A DNA stretch of 64,000 nt from Cutaneotrichosporon cavernicola (lineage: Eukaryota; Basidiomycota; Tremellomycetes; Trichosporonales; Trichosporonaceae), in contig NC_083393.1 of assembly GCF_030864355.1 (NCBI RefSeq), forward strand, positions 2,666,001 to 2,730,000. Direction: 5' to 3'. Below the pieces are notes generated by a model. It did not search any database. It saw only the letters and a list, made by a program, of their open reading frames with translations, and was not told the origin of the DNA. Position 1 is the first letter of the stretch. Every line of letters begins with the position of its first letter. This document shows, piece by piece, positions 55,850-64,000 of the stretch. The position numbers and the translations under genes were made by a program.

Positions 55850-58649
55850 GATATTCATTGGTGAACGGGGATCGGCAAGGTTCTCGGCGTGGAGAACGGC
55901 TGGGCGGGAAAGACTGAGCAAGACATACCGAGGGCTGGTGGTGGTCGTAACGCTCGAGCTGGGAAGAAGGCTTGTGATGAAGCGCGATCGATTCGCGGCG
56001 GTAGTAGGTGGCGGTGTGGAATGGTTCGCATCCGAGAATATGTCAGTCGACCCGGTCCGCGTCAACATTACGTTCCTCTGCGGCGTGGCTGACACTTGGT
56101 GGACAAGCAGACTGTCTCCTTCACTTTCCTGCAAGTCATCCGCCACAAGCAACCAAAGGCCTTGACCATGATCTACTGCGGCTGATACTCGTCTGATGAC
56201 CTGCCATCGCCGAGTTCCGCATATTGGATCTGTCCCTCACCCCTACGAGCTCGCGCCGAAGCCATTCGTACGTTTCATAACATGGCGGCTCTCATGCAAA
56301 TCAAGATTCCGTCAGGTCCCGCAATATGGCGGCTCGGCCCTCGCCACAGACGGCTCCTGGTGTTTCGGGACCCTATGTAATCACTGTATAATAGATCGGC
56401 CGCGGCATGTCGTTGTCCGTGCCATTGATTACGCCTCCATGACCGAAAACTGCGGCTTGACATCCGGATGGTGCGGGATTCCGTGTTGATACCAGCTTGG
56501 TATCGTACTGATGCCGTGCAGGCTCCTGTGTCAACGGGGTTCGCTCCGTTGGGACTGGCAGTATAGTTGCCACTTTCGGCGGCGCTCGGGTTTAAGTCGG
56601 GCTTTTACGGAGGCGACTCCTTTGGTGTCTTTGGTCAAGCAGGGGATGAGGCTGACGCACGCCCCGTAGAGAACAGGTACTGGTCAGCACGTTCTCGGCG
56701 GTCCTGGCGAGCACATCGGCCTAGCCGAACCTTGTTCCCCTGGTAGCGAGAACGACATGCCCAACGGTCAAACAAGTGTGTCGGTCCAGGGAATCGGAAC
56801 GCTCCGGTGCCGAGTCGCGTCGCGTTCATGTATGTACCTTTGCGTGATATTCCAGGCAAACCCTCCCAATATCAGGCTGGCACAGGATCACAACTTGATG
56901 GAATCTTGTATATTGCCAGCCTCTCCACTCAATTGCCTCCCTTACCCAATCCCGGAGTGCCCCCAGTCTCGCCCGTTTACCGCACGAGCCAACTGCATCT
57001 TGCTCGCACTCGAGCCACACCCTGCACTCGCCATTTGCTGACTGTCACGCGAGCGAGCCATTCCTGGGTGGGAACAAGTCCAGCCGTTTAAGTCGGAACT
57101 GGGTCCACAAGGACCCCATTCCTCTATTGCGAGCATGTGACCTATTGCAGACACCCCCATTTCTTGTTGTGATGGAGAGGTTTGGCGTTTCGCATTCTGC
57201 AGCACTGCTATAATCAAGTGGACGTTGAAGAGAGTCGCACTTGACTGTTAGCATGGATGAGTTGAGGCTCAGAGTGCGAGTTGATGTGGAGCCGAAGAGC
57301 TGTGTTGTGATGATCGGGGGGGTGGATCCTGAAGTGGTAATTGCAGTGCGTCCAGTGACACATTGGATGGGACACAAACAGTGGGCGGGTGGAACCAAAC
57401 AATTTCACAAACACCCACTTTAGCCCAGAAAGAGAAAAAACCCAATCAGTTTCACTTTGCGACCAACCAATTACCCTTTTAACCCTGACAGCATATGTCA
57501 CCCTCAGGGTTGACAAAAGGAAATTCATGCGTGGGCGCACAGAGTCTCTGTCAACGCGCCTGCTTTTACTTTTTCTCGTCTGCGTCGACCATCTGCGGCC
57601 CCTGTCGACGTAGTTTGCCGGATGGGCCATGGGATAGACAAGCCTGCCTGCCTCATCGGCTTTGTGATTTACCCTTTACTCAGTCCTCATTGCCCCCCCC
57701 CCCCTCCTCCTCTGGACATTGTACCTCCAATACCTATAGCAGTAGACCCGGGACCCAGTATGCTCACTGCGGAAGGCTCGGGTGTACGTCGAGTGAGAAT
57801 GCATGAATGGTGTGCACTGTTCAAGGTGGAAGAACGTCACGCTACTACCAACCCCTGACCTTGTCACTTTGACATTGTCACTCAGCAACCGTTGACACCT
57901 TTCACACACCTAACCACTAACGCTCATAACTTGCCCCCGTCGTGTACATAATCATCTTGCCACCGTCTATCGTCGTCGGTTTCGCCTCTTGGTTGCTCAT
58001 TTCAACACAAAATACCCCCCCTCCCCCCAACTCCACTCCACTCCACTGTTGATCCTTGGAGCGTGGAGCGAGCGCACGGTTCTCTGGGCCCCACCACACA
58101 CCCACACCTTGATACCCCACACTCAACACGCCCAACCGCTCAACGCCACCTTCCTCACACACCCTTATCCTAAATCCTCAACCCCAAACTCAACACTTGT
58201 TGTCGATCAGCGCTGGCCGCGTCGTCAACTAAACTCATCATCATCTCATCCTCCTTCCTTTCTCTCAAATCTTCTACTCCACAGGCCCCAAGTCCCAAGT
58301 ACCTGTTCCCATTGCGCTCGGTTCTGGAAACGCCTCCCTCCGGTTCTCCTGCCAGGTTGTCCCTTCCGGGGTCCGTGATAACCACACAGACCGACAGTGA
58401 CGACCAATATCTCCGCCAGCGCAAGGACTTTGCTTCTCCCTTCTTCCTTGACTCGCCAGTCTTTGCTTCGCACCGCTCCATTGATACCAAGCAAAAGTTT
58501 CTTGTCGTCTCTCGTCACCGCTTCACACACCTTTCTCGCCTCGCACCACGGCAACCACGACTACCATAAAGCCTGCCTGGCTCCAACGAGACCGAGACCA
58601 CCACGACCCACTGCTCTGACCCAAAGGACAAGCGCCAAACATCATCACC
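55850..58649. other. Gene-free region with long pyrimidine-rich leader
   Basis: About 2.8 kb. No convincing coding frame. From about 57900 to 58640 the sequence is rich in C and T with CCACCC and CTCC runs, probably promoter and 5' leader of the following disordered-protein gene. A C10 run lies at 57691-57700. Confidence 0.5.
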
Positions 58650-60329
58650 ATGGTCGGCAGGTTCTCGCTTCCGAGCCTGCCGAGCATCCCGGCATTGTCG
58701 GACCTGCTCGACACCTCGCCCCAAGTCTTCTATCCCCCCTCGCGCCCAGCCTCACGCTCATCGACCACCGCAACATCCGCCGTCTCCTCGTCCAACGTCT
58801 CCTCATGCCCCTCCTCACCTCGCCGGCGTCCCGTAGCGTTCCCCGATGACCGTGGGCCTTCTCCCCTTCCCCCACCGCCATTCTGGGCAGGCACAGCACA
58901 TCCGCACATCGAGGCGCCGCTCGGCGCCCGCGAGAAGCCGTTGAGTCAACTGCCCCGGCGGCAGTCGTCGCTCGGACCCCCAGCAGACTCACAATGGCTC
59001 TCTGCCCGTCCAAGCCACAGAAGAAGCCAGAGCGCCGCTCCTACATCCTTCACCTTTGCGCCTTCCACCGCCCCACCACTACGCGTCGAGCCGCGTAACC
59101 TGCACCCCTCCTCTTCTGCCATCTCTCTCCCTCCTCTGGCGGAGAACGACGCACTCAACGCCAGCCCCAGTCGGCTCATGCCACCACCACCAGTCGACCT
59201 GGAGCGACGAAAACACAACAGGCGATGGTCGTTGATCGGGCCCGCACCGGCGGAGCGCTCACGTCGCCGCGCCCAGTCAAGCGTGACCATGACTTCGGTT
59301 CCCGGTATCGGTACTTTTGTCGAGCCACCCCTTCCAGAACGCCTACGGCGACGACACTCGCAGATTGTCGGCCTGCCCAGCGCACCCGTGCTATCCAAGC
59401 CACCAACCCCCGTGTGCCCAACCACGCCGCGCTCGCGTCGCAGCTCCATCGTCTCACTCACCTTGTCGGATGGCATGACGGCCTCTCCCTCCCGCGCGCA
59501 CTCGTCCGTCAGTGTCAGCGACGTCGCTGCTCTTGCGACCTGGTCCGAGGAGCCCTCGTCGCCCTCGCCGACCCGGCGGCGCGACTCAGTCTCCAGCCCT
59601 AGCGAGGCCTTGCGTGCCCGCCTCCGCACCCTCAGCAAGCTCGAGGGCCGCGAGTGTCCCTCGACTCCACCACGGCGGCGCAACACAGTCACATCGCCGC
59701 ACAGCACCAACGTCACACCCGGTCACGGCACACCTGCGACACCAGGCAGCTCCACACCAACGACGAGCTCCCACTCGCACTTTCCTCCGCCCTCGCCGAC
59801 GCCAACGCGCCGCCGTATCATGCACAGACACTCCCTCTCTCTTCCAGTCGCGGAGGAGTCGCGGCCCACGACCAGCCGTCTCCGCCAGCCCGCGCAGCTG
59901 TCCATGGCGCCAGGCATCGAGCACCTGCCACACCGGCCCCGCCCGCGCCCGTCGAGCATGCTCGGCCTGCCCTCGCCCCTCTTAGCCTCATCTCCAGGCA
60001 GCTTAGTCAGCGACACGGGCTCGTCCTCGCCTACCGCGAGCATTGAGAGCCTCACTCTCTCCCCCGCCTGGCTCAACTTAAACCTCACCTTATCGGCGCA
60101 ACAGAAGCGCTCCAGCGTCAGCTCGGAACGCAGCCGCGAGCGCGATCGCAACGACCGCAAGCGTAACTCGATCAGCAGCATCGCATCCGTGCCCGTCTCG
60201 CGCAGAGGCTCGCACGCCAGCAATTACGACTGGCGCCGGCCGCCGGCCACACTCTCCACCTCGCGCCCCTCCGTGTCCATATCAGATGACACGGACGGCG
60301 AGCGTTTCCTCGACTTTGACGACATTTAA
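58650..60329 (+). CDS. Disordered Ser/Pro-rich protein with many RRxS sites
   Basis: An intronless 559-residue protein, MVGRFSLPSLPSIPALSD..., with almost no predicted globular part. Ser, Pro, Arg and Thr dominate. It has at least eight basophilic kinase sites of PKA or related type spread over its length: PRRQSS, HRRSQS, RRAQSS, RRRHSQ, SRRSSI, RRRDSV, RRRNTV and MHRHSLS. Many SP/TP sites are also present. Repeated context such as RRRHSQIVGLPSAP and RRSSIVSLTLSD suggests conserved docking or 14-3-3 binding segments. It ends in a short acidic tail (DDTDGERFLDFDDI). No family recognised. A regulatory scaffold or signalling substrate is the most natural guess. Confidence 0.8.
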   Translation: MVGRFSLPSLPSIPALSDLLDTSPQVFYPPSRPASRSSTTATSAVSSSNVSSCPSSPRRRPVAFPDDRGPSPLPPPPFWAGTAHPHIEAPLGAREKPLSQLPRRQSSLGPPADSQWLSARPSHRRSQSAAPTSFTFAPSTAPPLRVEPRNLHPSSSAISLPPLAENDALNASPSRLMPPPPVDLERRKHNRRWSLIGPAPAERSRRRAQSSVTMTSVPGIGTFVEPPLPERLRRRHSQIVGLPSAPVLSKPPTPVCPTTPRSRRSSIVSLTLSDGMTASPSRAHSSVSVSDVAALATWSEEPSSPSPTRRRDSVSSPSEALRARLRTLSKLEGRECPSTPPRRRNTVTSPHSTNVTPGHGTPATPGSSTPTTSSHSHFPPPSPTPTRRRIMHRHSLSLPVAEESRPTTSRLRQPAQLSMAPGIEHLPHRPRPRPSSMLGLPSPLLASSPGSLVSDTGSSSPTASIESLTLSPAWLNLNLTLSAQQKRSSVSSERSRERDRNDRKRNSISSIASVPVSRRGSHASNYDWRRPPATLSTSRPSVSISDDTDGERFLDFDDI

Positions 60330-60698
60330 TACCCTGTCCGATTCACAAGTGTTCCCTGTCCATTTCTTCTTGTTTCCACCCACGTCACGCTGTTGTACAT
60401 GACCCACACGATCGTATGCATGTTTGCCACACCTTGTTGGTGCCTAGTCGCTCGCACTCGTTTCAATGAACAGGTGATGCACCCTGGCGAATGTCGGTGA
60501 CTCTTGTCCGCGATGCAGCTCGAGGTGGTGTAGAGTTGGGTTGGGGCAGACCCTGCTGATGCGGTATCGGCGCGAGAGGACGACTGGGACAACCGCCGGT
60601 ACCATTGCCGAGTCAACTTAGCGTAACTCGACGCCCCCATCGAGCCGGAACTTGGCCTGAGACACAACATGTACATGTACATACATCCCAAAATACAG
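60330..60698. other. Convergent 3' region between disordered-protein gene and HMCES
   Basis: About 370 bp with no gene. It includes a short GTACAT repeat near 60671-60683. Confidence 0.5.
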
Positions 60699-62111
60699 TT
60701 ACTTCTTGGGCGACTTGAAGAAGGACGTGATTGATTTCTGTCCGCTCTTGTCCGGGGTCGGGCGCATGACTTTGGTCTGGCGCCCGCGACGGTCTGGTTG
60801 GCGTTTACGCTTTTGCGGGGGCTCGGCGTCGACGTCGATGATCTCTGAGGGAATGGAAATGGGTTCGGGTTCGGGTTCGGGCTTGGCTTGGTCGTGGAGT
60901 TCTTCCTTGACTTGCGGCATGGCCTCGTCCTCAGCCTTGGGCTTGATGTCCCTGTCATCTTCGTCCTTGACCTCGGCCTTGACGTCCCCCACCAGCTCCG
61001 CCTTGACCTCGCCCTTGACCTCGCCCTTGACGTCCCCCATCAGCTCCGCCTTGGAGATGGGCTTCGGTGGAGGCTGTCCAGCCGGCGCAACTTTCTTCGG
61101 CGACTGCTTGGCAAAGAAACTCTTGATCCCGTCCTTGCGCTCCGCCACGGGTAGGATGTAGGACACGTCACTCTTCCCGATCTTGCCGACCTCTGGCACG
61201 ACTGGAAACCTGTCGTCAGCTTTGCAAACTGGAGCACTCACGCCGTGATGCCGGGGTAGCTAACAAGTAAGTCTGCTGTACCCCCCTTACCCTCCTTCCA
61301 TCCCTGTGGCTCAACGCCGAGGTCTAACCAGCGAGCGACGTCTTCTTCGCTTGTGAGAATACACGGCATCCGGTCGTGCAACCATGCAATATCTGCGGCG
61401 GGAACAGTTGTGAGAATCGTGAACGTGGTCAGTGGTATTGGGTTCCCAGTTGGGTACGGTTCCCGATCATCGTCTGGTCCGGGCACAAATTTTGACGGGA
61501 CGGGGTCGACATAAGTGACTGTATCCCAGAGACCTGCGAAGAAGAGGATTGGCGGATCGCATGCCTCACCTCCCTCGGGAAGAGGGAGACGAGCAAAGTT
61601 GGCGACTTTTGAGCTCCCTTTCTTCTGCCACTCAAAGTATCCCTGCGCCGGCACGACACAGCGCTTATATCCCTTGAGGGCGTGCCACATCCCGCCACTT
61701 GACGGGTCGATGAGAGCCTCTGAACGCGCATTGATCGTGTTCAGTGGCCCGGATGGCGGGTGTTTCGTCCAATGCGGCACGAGACCCCACTGCATCGTCT
61801 CGATCATGGCGCCTCCCGTGGAAGCGTCGCGGCGGAGAATCGGGGCACGCTGGCGTGGAGCAATATTATAACTGCGTCAACTAGACGAGTAAGCAAAACT
61901 CTCACCTGGGCCAGAAGTCGCCTTCACGCTCCCACTTGATCCCACATTGACACGCCACGTGATGTTCGGGTGCGCCGCCACGAAGGCGCATTGGGCCGTC
62001 CTGCGATTCGTCGTTTTCGAACCGGCGGGCACGGAAGAGACCAGCGTACTGCCCCTGCAAGTCGTTGAGGAAGGCAAGGTGCGCTGCACCCATGGCGTAG
62101 CGTCCACACAT
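60699..62111 (-). CDS. HMCES: SRAP-domain abasic-site protein (HMCES type) with PIP box
   Basis: Shields abasic sites in single-stranded DNA by forming a DNA-protein crosslink through Cys2. The start gives MCGRYAMGAA, so Cys2 is exposed after Met removal. SRAP motifs follow: YNIAPRQRAP, MQWGLVPHWTKH, LNTINARSEAL, CVVPAQGYFEWQKK and WLHDRMPCIL. Introns lie at about 61870-61906 and 61210-61242 (32 nt). The C-terminal 170 residues are disordered with alternating KAEV/KGEV acidic-basic repeats, a basic stretch QKRKRQPDRRGRQ, and a final QKSITSFFKSPKK. The Q-x2-I-x2-FF core is a canonical PCNA-interacting motif. A second GIKSFF core lies just after the SRAP domain. Shares a divergent promoter with the HSP12-type gene. 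Confidence 0.93.
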
Positions 62112-62203
62112 TGTAATTGATAAGATGAAGAAGACAACATTCCTTGAACGCGACAGTACAGTCACCCAGGACAGAGCGGAGAGTGGACATGTCCGTGGTG
62201 ACT

Positions 62204-62239
62204 CACGTGGTGCACATGGCGATGACGTCAGTGACGTCA
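62204..62239. promoter_or_regulatory. Two adjacent CRE palindromes plus CACGTG, HMCES/HSP12 promoter
   Basis: CACGTG at 62204-62209, then TGACGTCA at 62223-62230 and again at 62232-62239, start-to-start 9 bp. TGACGTCA is the perfect ATF/CREB (Atf1-type) site. They lie about 100-130 bp from the HMCES start and 260 bp from the HSP12 start. Confidence 0.75.
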
Positions 62240-62404
62240 CTTGAATAATGGAGCTCCACACGCTCGATCACCTCGGAGATGGAGTTCATGATGGACATGC
62301 ACCACAGGTACCACCAGTAGCACGACTCTGCCCGCTCCGCCCGCCCCGCAGCGACCGCGGAAGGTCTCCTATGCAGCGAGGTGGCAAACTCTCCTCGCAC
62401 TGCA

Positions 62405-62410
62405 TATATA
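62405..62410 (+). promoter_or_regulatory. TATA box of HSP12-type gene
   Basis: TATATA about 95 bp before the ATG at 62500, followed by a C/T-rich leader. TATA-containing promoters are typical of stress genes. Confidence 0.65.
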
Positions 62411-62442
62411 GACCGTCCCAACTTGACTTTGTCTTTCAACTC

Positions 62443-62496
62443 TCTACTCTACTCATCTTCTCTACTCTACTCATCTTCTCTACTCTACTCATCTAA
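62443..62496 (+). repeat. Three perfect 18-bp repeats in HSP12 leader
   Basis: Three consecutive identical copies of TCTCTACTCTACTCATCT end 3 bp before the ATG context AACAATG. Pyrimidine-rich, probably part of the 5' UTR. Confidence 0.92.
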
Positions 62497-62499
62497 ACA

Positions 62500-62750
62500 A
62501 TGACCGACCACGGCCGCCGCGACTTAAGCGACAAGGTAGATATCTGCCTCCGTTTCAGACCACACTAACCCAGATCGCTGCCAAGCTCAAGCCCGAGAGC
62601 CGCAAGACTGTTGCCGAGAGTACTGGCGACAAGGTTGCGGGCAAGCTGGACGCGGCCGCAAGCCGCATGCAGCCGCAACACCACAAGAGCGTCGGCCAGA
62701 AGATCAGTGATGCGTTCACCAGGGACACGTCGAACCGGCGCGTCGTTTAA
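62500..62750 (+). CDS. HSP12: HSP12/HSP9 family small stress protein
   Basis: 70 residues in two exons; intron 62536-62573 (38 nt, phase 0, with a CTAAC branch site). The sequence MTDHGRRDLSDK then IAAKLKPESRKTVAESTGDK and SVGQKISDAFTRD matches the Hsp12 pattern: N-terminal M-[ST]-D-x-G-R-x-D-[FL], K-P-[DE]-S-x-K, and G-[DQ]-K repeats. Hsp12 is an unstructured protein that becomes helical on membranes and protects them in stress. It is shorter than many fungal members. The stop codon is inside the first copy of a 29-bp minisatellite. Promoter has twin CRE sites and TATA. Confidence 0.88.
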
Positions 62751-62859
62751 GACGGAGATATGCAGATGTAATCGTTTAAGACGGGAGATATGCAGATGTA
62801 ATCGTTTAAGAAGGAGATATGCAGATGAAATCGTTTAAGAAGGAGATATGCAGATGAAA
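62743..62859 (+). repeat. Four 29/30-bp tandem repeats starting at the HSP12 stop codon
   Basis: Copies at 62743-62771, 62772-62801 (30 bp, one extra G), 62802-62830 and 62831-62859. Each begins TCGTTTAAGA and contains GGAGATATGCAGATG. The first copy supplies the last Val codon and TAA stop. The first two and last two copies form pairs, a sign of stepwise duplication. Confidence 0.93.
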
Positions 62860-63540
62860 TCTTGAACAAGCACAAGTAGAGTGCGGGACTTTTGTGCGGG
62901 TTGTGCGAGATAGCCGGGGCTTTGCCGGGATGATTACCGCTTGTGGGTCAAAGTTACCCTGAGTTTGCTTTGAGCTGTGTATTTTCAGCCCACTTTTACA
63001 GAGCCGGCCGTCTTAAAGTTGGAGATTGCCCGCAAATAAGCCGCGCAAACTACCGCATCACCCGCAACATGTGTGCAGCATGTGCAGAGAACAGAGAACG
63101 TGCGGGGGCTGCGTGCGGGAACTCTCATTGTTCCATGCCAATCCTCAAAGTGACAGCCGACTGGCGCTTTGACTTTGACAAACTTTGACCACCGGTGTTT
63201 AACGCTGATCACAAAGGACCAAACCCCCGTCCACCGTCCATCGCGCATCGTCCCTCTCAACCTCCCCAGTCTGGACTGCATCAGCTGACGCCATCTCCGT
63301 TCACAACGGCTAACAAGCCCCTCCATACCTCACTCATCGCACAAACTGGGGTTTGACAAGATCCAGGCGCTTATCCGATGGCTGTTAGGTATAGCCTACC
63401 TACATCCCTGGGCTCTCACACTCCACACCACACCAGCATTCCACTAGCGATCTGCACCCTTCCTTGCTCCAGTCACCACTCACCATAAGTAGTCCTACCC
63501 CACCGACGTTTTCTCCACATCTCCTCTCTCCGCATTCATC
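62860..63540. other. Spacer and promoter region before the MFS transporter
   Basis: About 680 bp. No coding frame recognised. The last 150 bp is C/T-rich leader. Confidence 0.5.
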
Positions 63541-64000
63541 ATGGAGTACACGACTGCCGAGATTGCCTCGCACACAAAGCCCGCCCTCATCAACTATGTC
63601 GCGGCCATCTTTGCCGCAATCGGCTCCTTTCTCTTTGGATATGTACATGCTCTCAAAGCTATAAGCTAACAACAGGACTCTGGCATTGTCGGCAGTGTCA
63701 TCAGCGACGGCTACGTCCACTTTTGGAGCTACTTCAACCCGAGTGACAGTGTAAAGGGCGCCATCGTGAGCGTGTTCGCTGGCGGTGCATTCTGTGAGTT
63801 GGGACAAGCCAAAGGAGCTAACAATAGTCGGAGCACTCGTCGCCGGTCAGACCGCCAACCGCTTTGGCCGCAAGCGTACCATCCAACTCGGATCGCTCAT
63901 CGCCATCATTGGCTGTACTATCCAGACCGCTGCTGTCAACAGCGCCATGCTCATCGTTGGCCGCCTCATCGCAGGTCTCTCCATTGGAGTTTTGTCCATG
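63541..64000 (+). CDS. MFS sugar transporter, N-terminal part (cut by window edge)
   Basis: Start MEYTTAEIASHTKPALINYV, then membrane segment 1 (AAIFAAIGSFLFGY) joined through a 33-nt intron (63643-63675) to DSGIVGSVISDGYVHFW. A second short intron near 63794-63828 joins GGAF to FGALVAGQTANRFGRKRTIQ, the conserved loop between segments 2 and 3 of sugar porters (G-x3-D/N-R-x-G-R-[KR]). The last visible segment ends VGRLIAGLSIGVLSM, matching the sugar-porter motif at segment 4. Position 11 of that loop is Asn-Arg rather than Asp-Arg. Substrate cannot be read from this part; hexose, quinate and lactose-type permeases share these motifs. Confidence 0.9.

Noticed and set aside
55821..56165. 114-codon frame starting in the tRNA-Gln gene
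   Set aside because: Begins inside the tRNA and has no protein family character.
56514..56640. GC-rich segment with a tRNA-like GGTTCGCTCC string
   Set aside because: No cloverleaf could be folded around it and no anticodon arm is present.
62802..62859. TTTAAGAAGGAGATAT in the HSP12 repeats resembles the phage T7 gene 10/expression-vector ribosome-binding site
   Set aside because: The neighbouring copies carry related but different versions (GACGGAGAT, GACGGGAGAT), so the sequence evolved locally by duplication. It is not vector contamination and has no role as a bacterial site in a eukaryote.
62743..62859. CRISPR-like look of the four regular repeats
   Set aside because: Copies are directly adjacent with no spacers, and the genome is eukaryotic.

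Overview
The window looks like a chromosome segment of a basidiomycete yeast, most plausibly a tremellomycete of the Trichosporon/Cryptococcus side. That placement is an inference. It rests on GC-rich coding sequence, very short introns (about 28-60 nt, with CTAAC- or CTGAC-like branch sites just before the AG), pyrimidine-rich leaders, and gene products that match single-copy fungal housekeeping families. No bacterial, plasmid or phage features are present.

Left part (1-20.8 kb): ordinary nuclear genes. These are a G-patch splicing protein (GPATCH1 type, cut by the left edge), a PEX8-like peroxin, CWC22, phosphoacetylglucosamine mutase, a MEMO1 homologue, complex I subunit NDUFB10, a divergent Pumilio-repeat protein, IMP4 and endopolyphosphatase PPN1. 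At 21.3-25.9 kb is a local family of BTB-like paralogues, two of them visibly broken. A tRNA-Val(CAC), an F-box-like gene and RRP12 follow.

Middle part (32.2-39.6 kb): the most unusual stretch. Seven small genes lie head to tail on the plus strand. Six begin Met-Gly and carry Ser at position 6, the signature of N-myristoylation, often with Cys at 3 or 4 as for palmitoylation. Every one has a phase-1 intron separating the N-terminus from a small Cys domain, usually ending in C-x2-C-x3-[YF]. Next to the array, tail to tail and only about 150 bp away, is the gene for N-myristoyltransferase (NMT), the enzyme expected to modify these products. A Tc1/mariner-type transposase fossil sits inside the array. 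The NMT gene itself needs a 4-nt microexon to restore its conserved C-terminus.

Right part (39.9-64 kb): an Mlp1/TPR-like nuclear-basket coiled coil, the MADS-box factor MCM1 with about 5 kb of gene-free upstream DNA, two tandem cupin genes, a CoA-binding-domain protein, an intron-containing tRNA-Gln(CTG), a long disordered protein rich in basophilic kinase sites, the SRAP protein HMCES with a C-terminal PCNA-binding motif, an HSP12-type stress gene, and the start of an MFS sugar transporter cut by the right edge. HMCES and HSP12 share a divergent promoter with two adjacent perfect CRE palindromes. Two genes (the CoA-binding gene and HSP12) have minisatellites that begin at, or run over, their stop codons.

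Exon boundaries were placed by eye from GT/AG, branch sites, reading frame and family conservation, so gene ends are firmer than individual splice sites.
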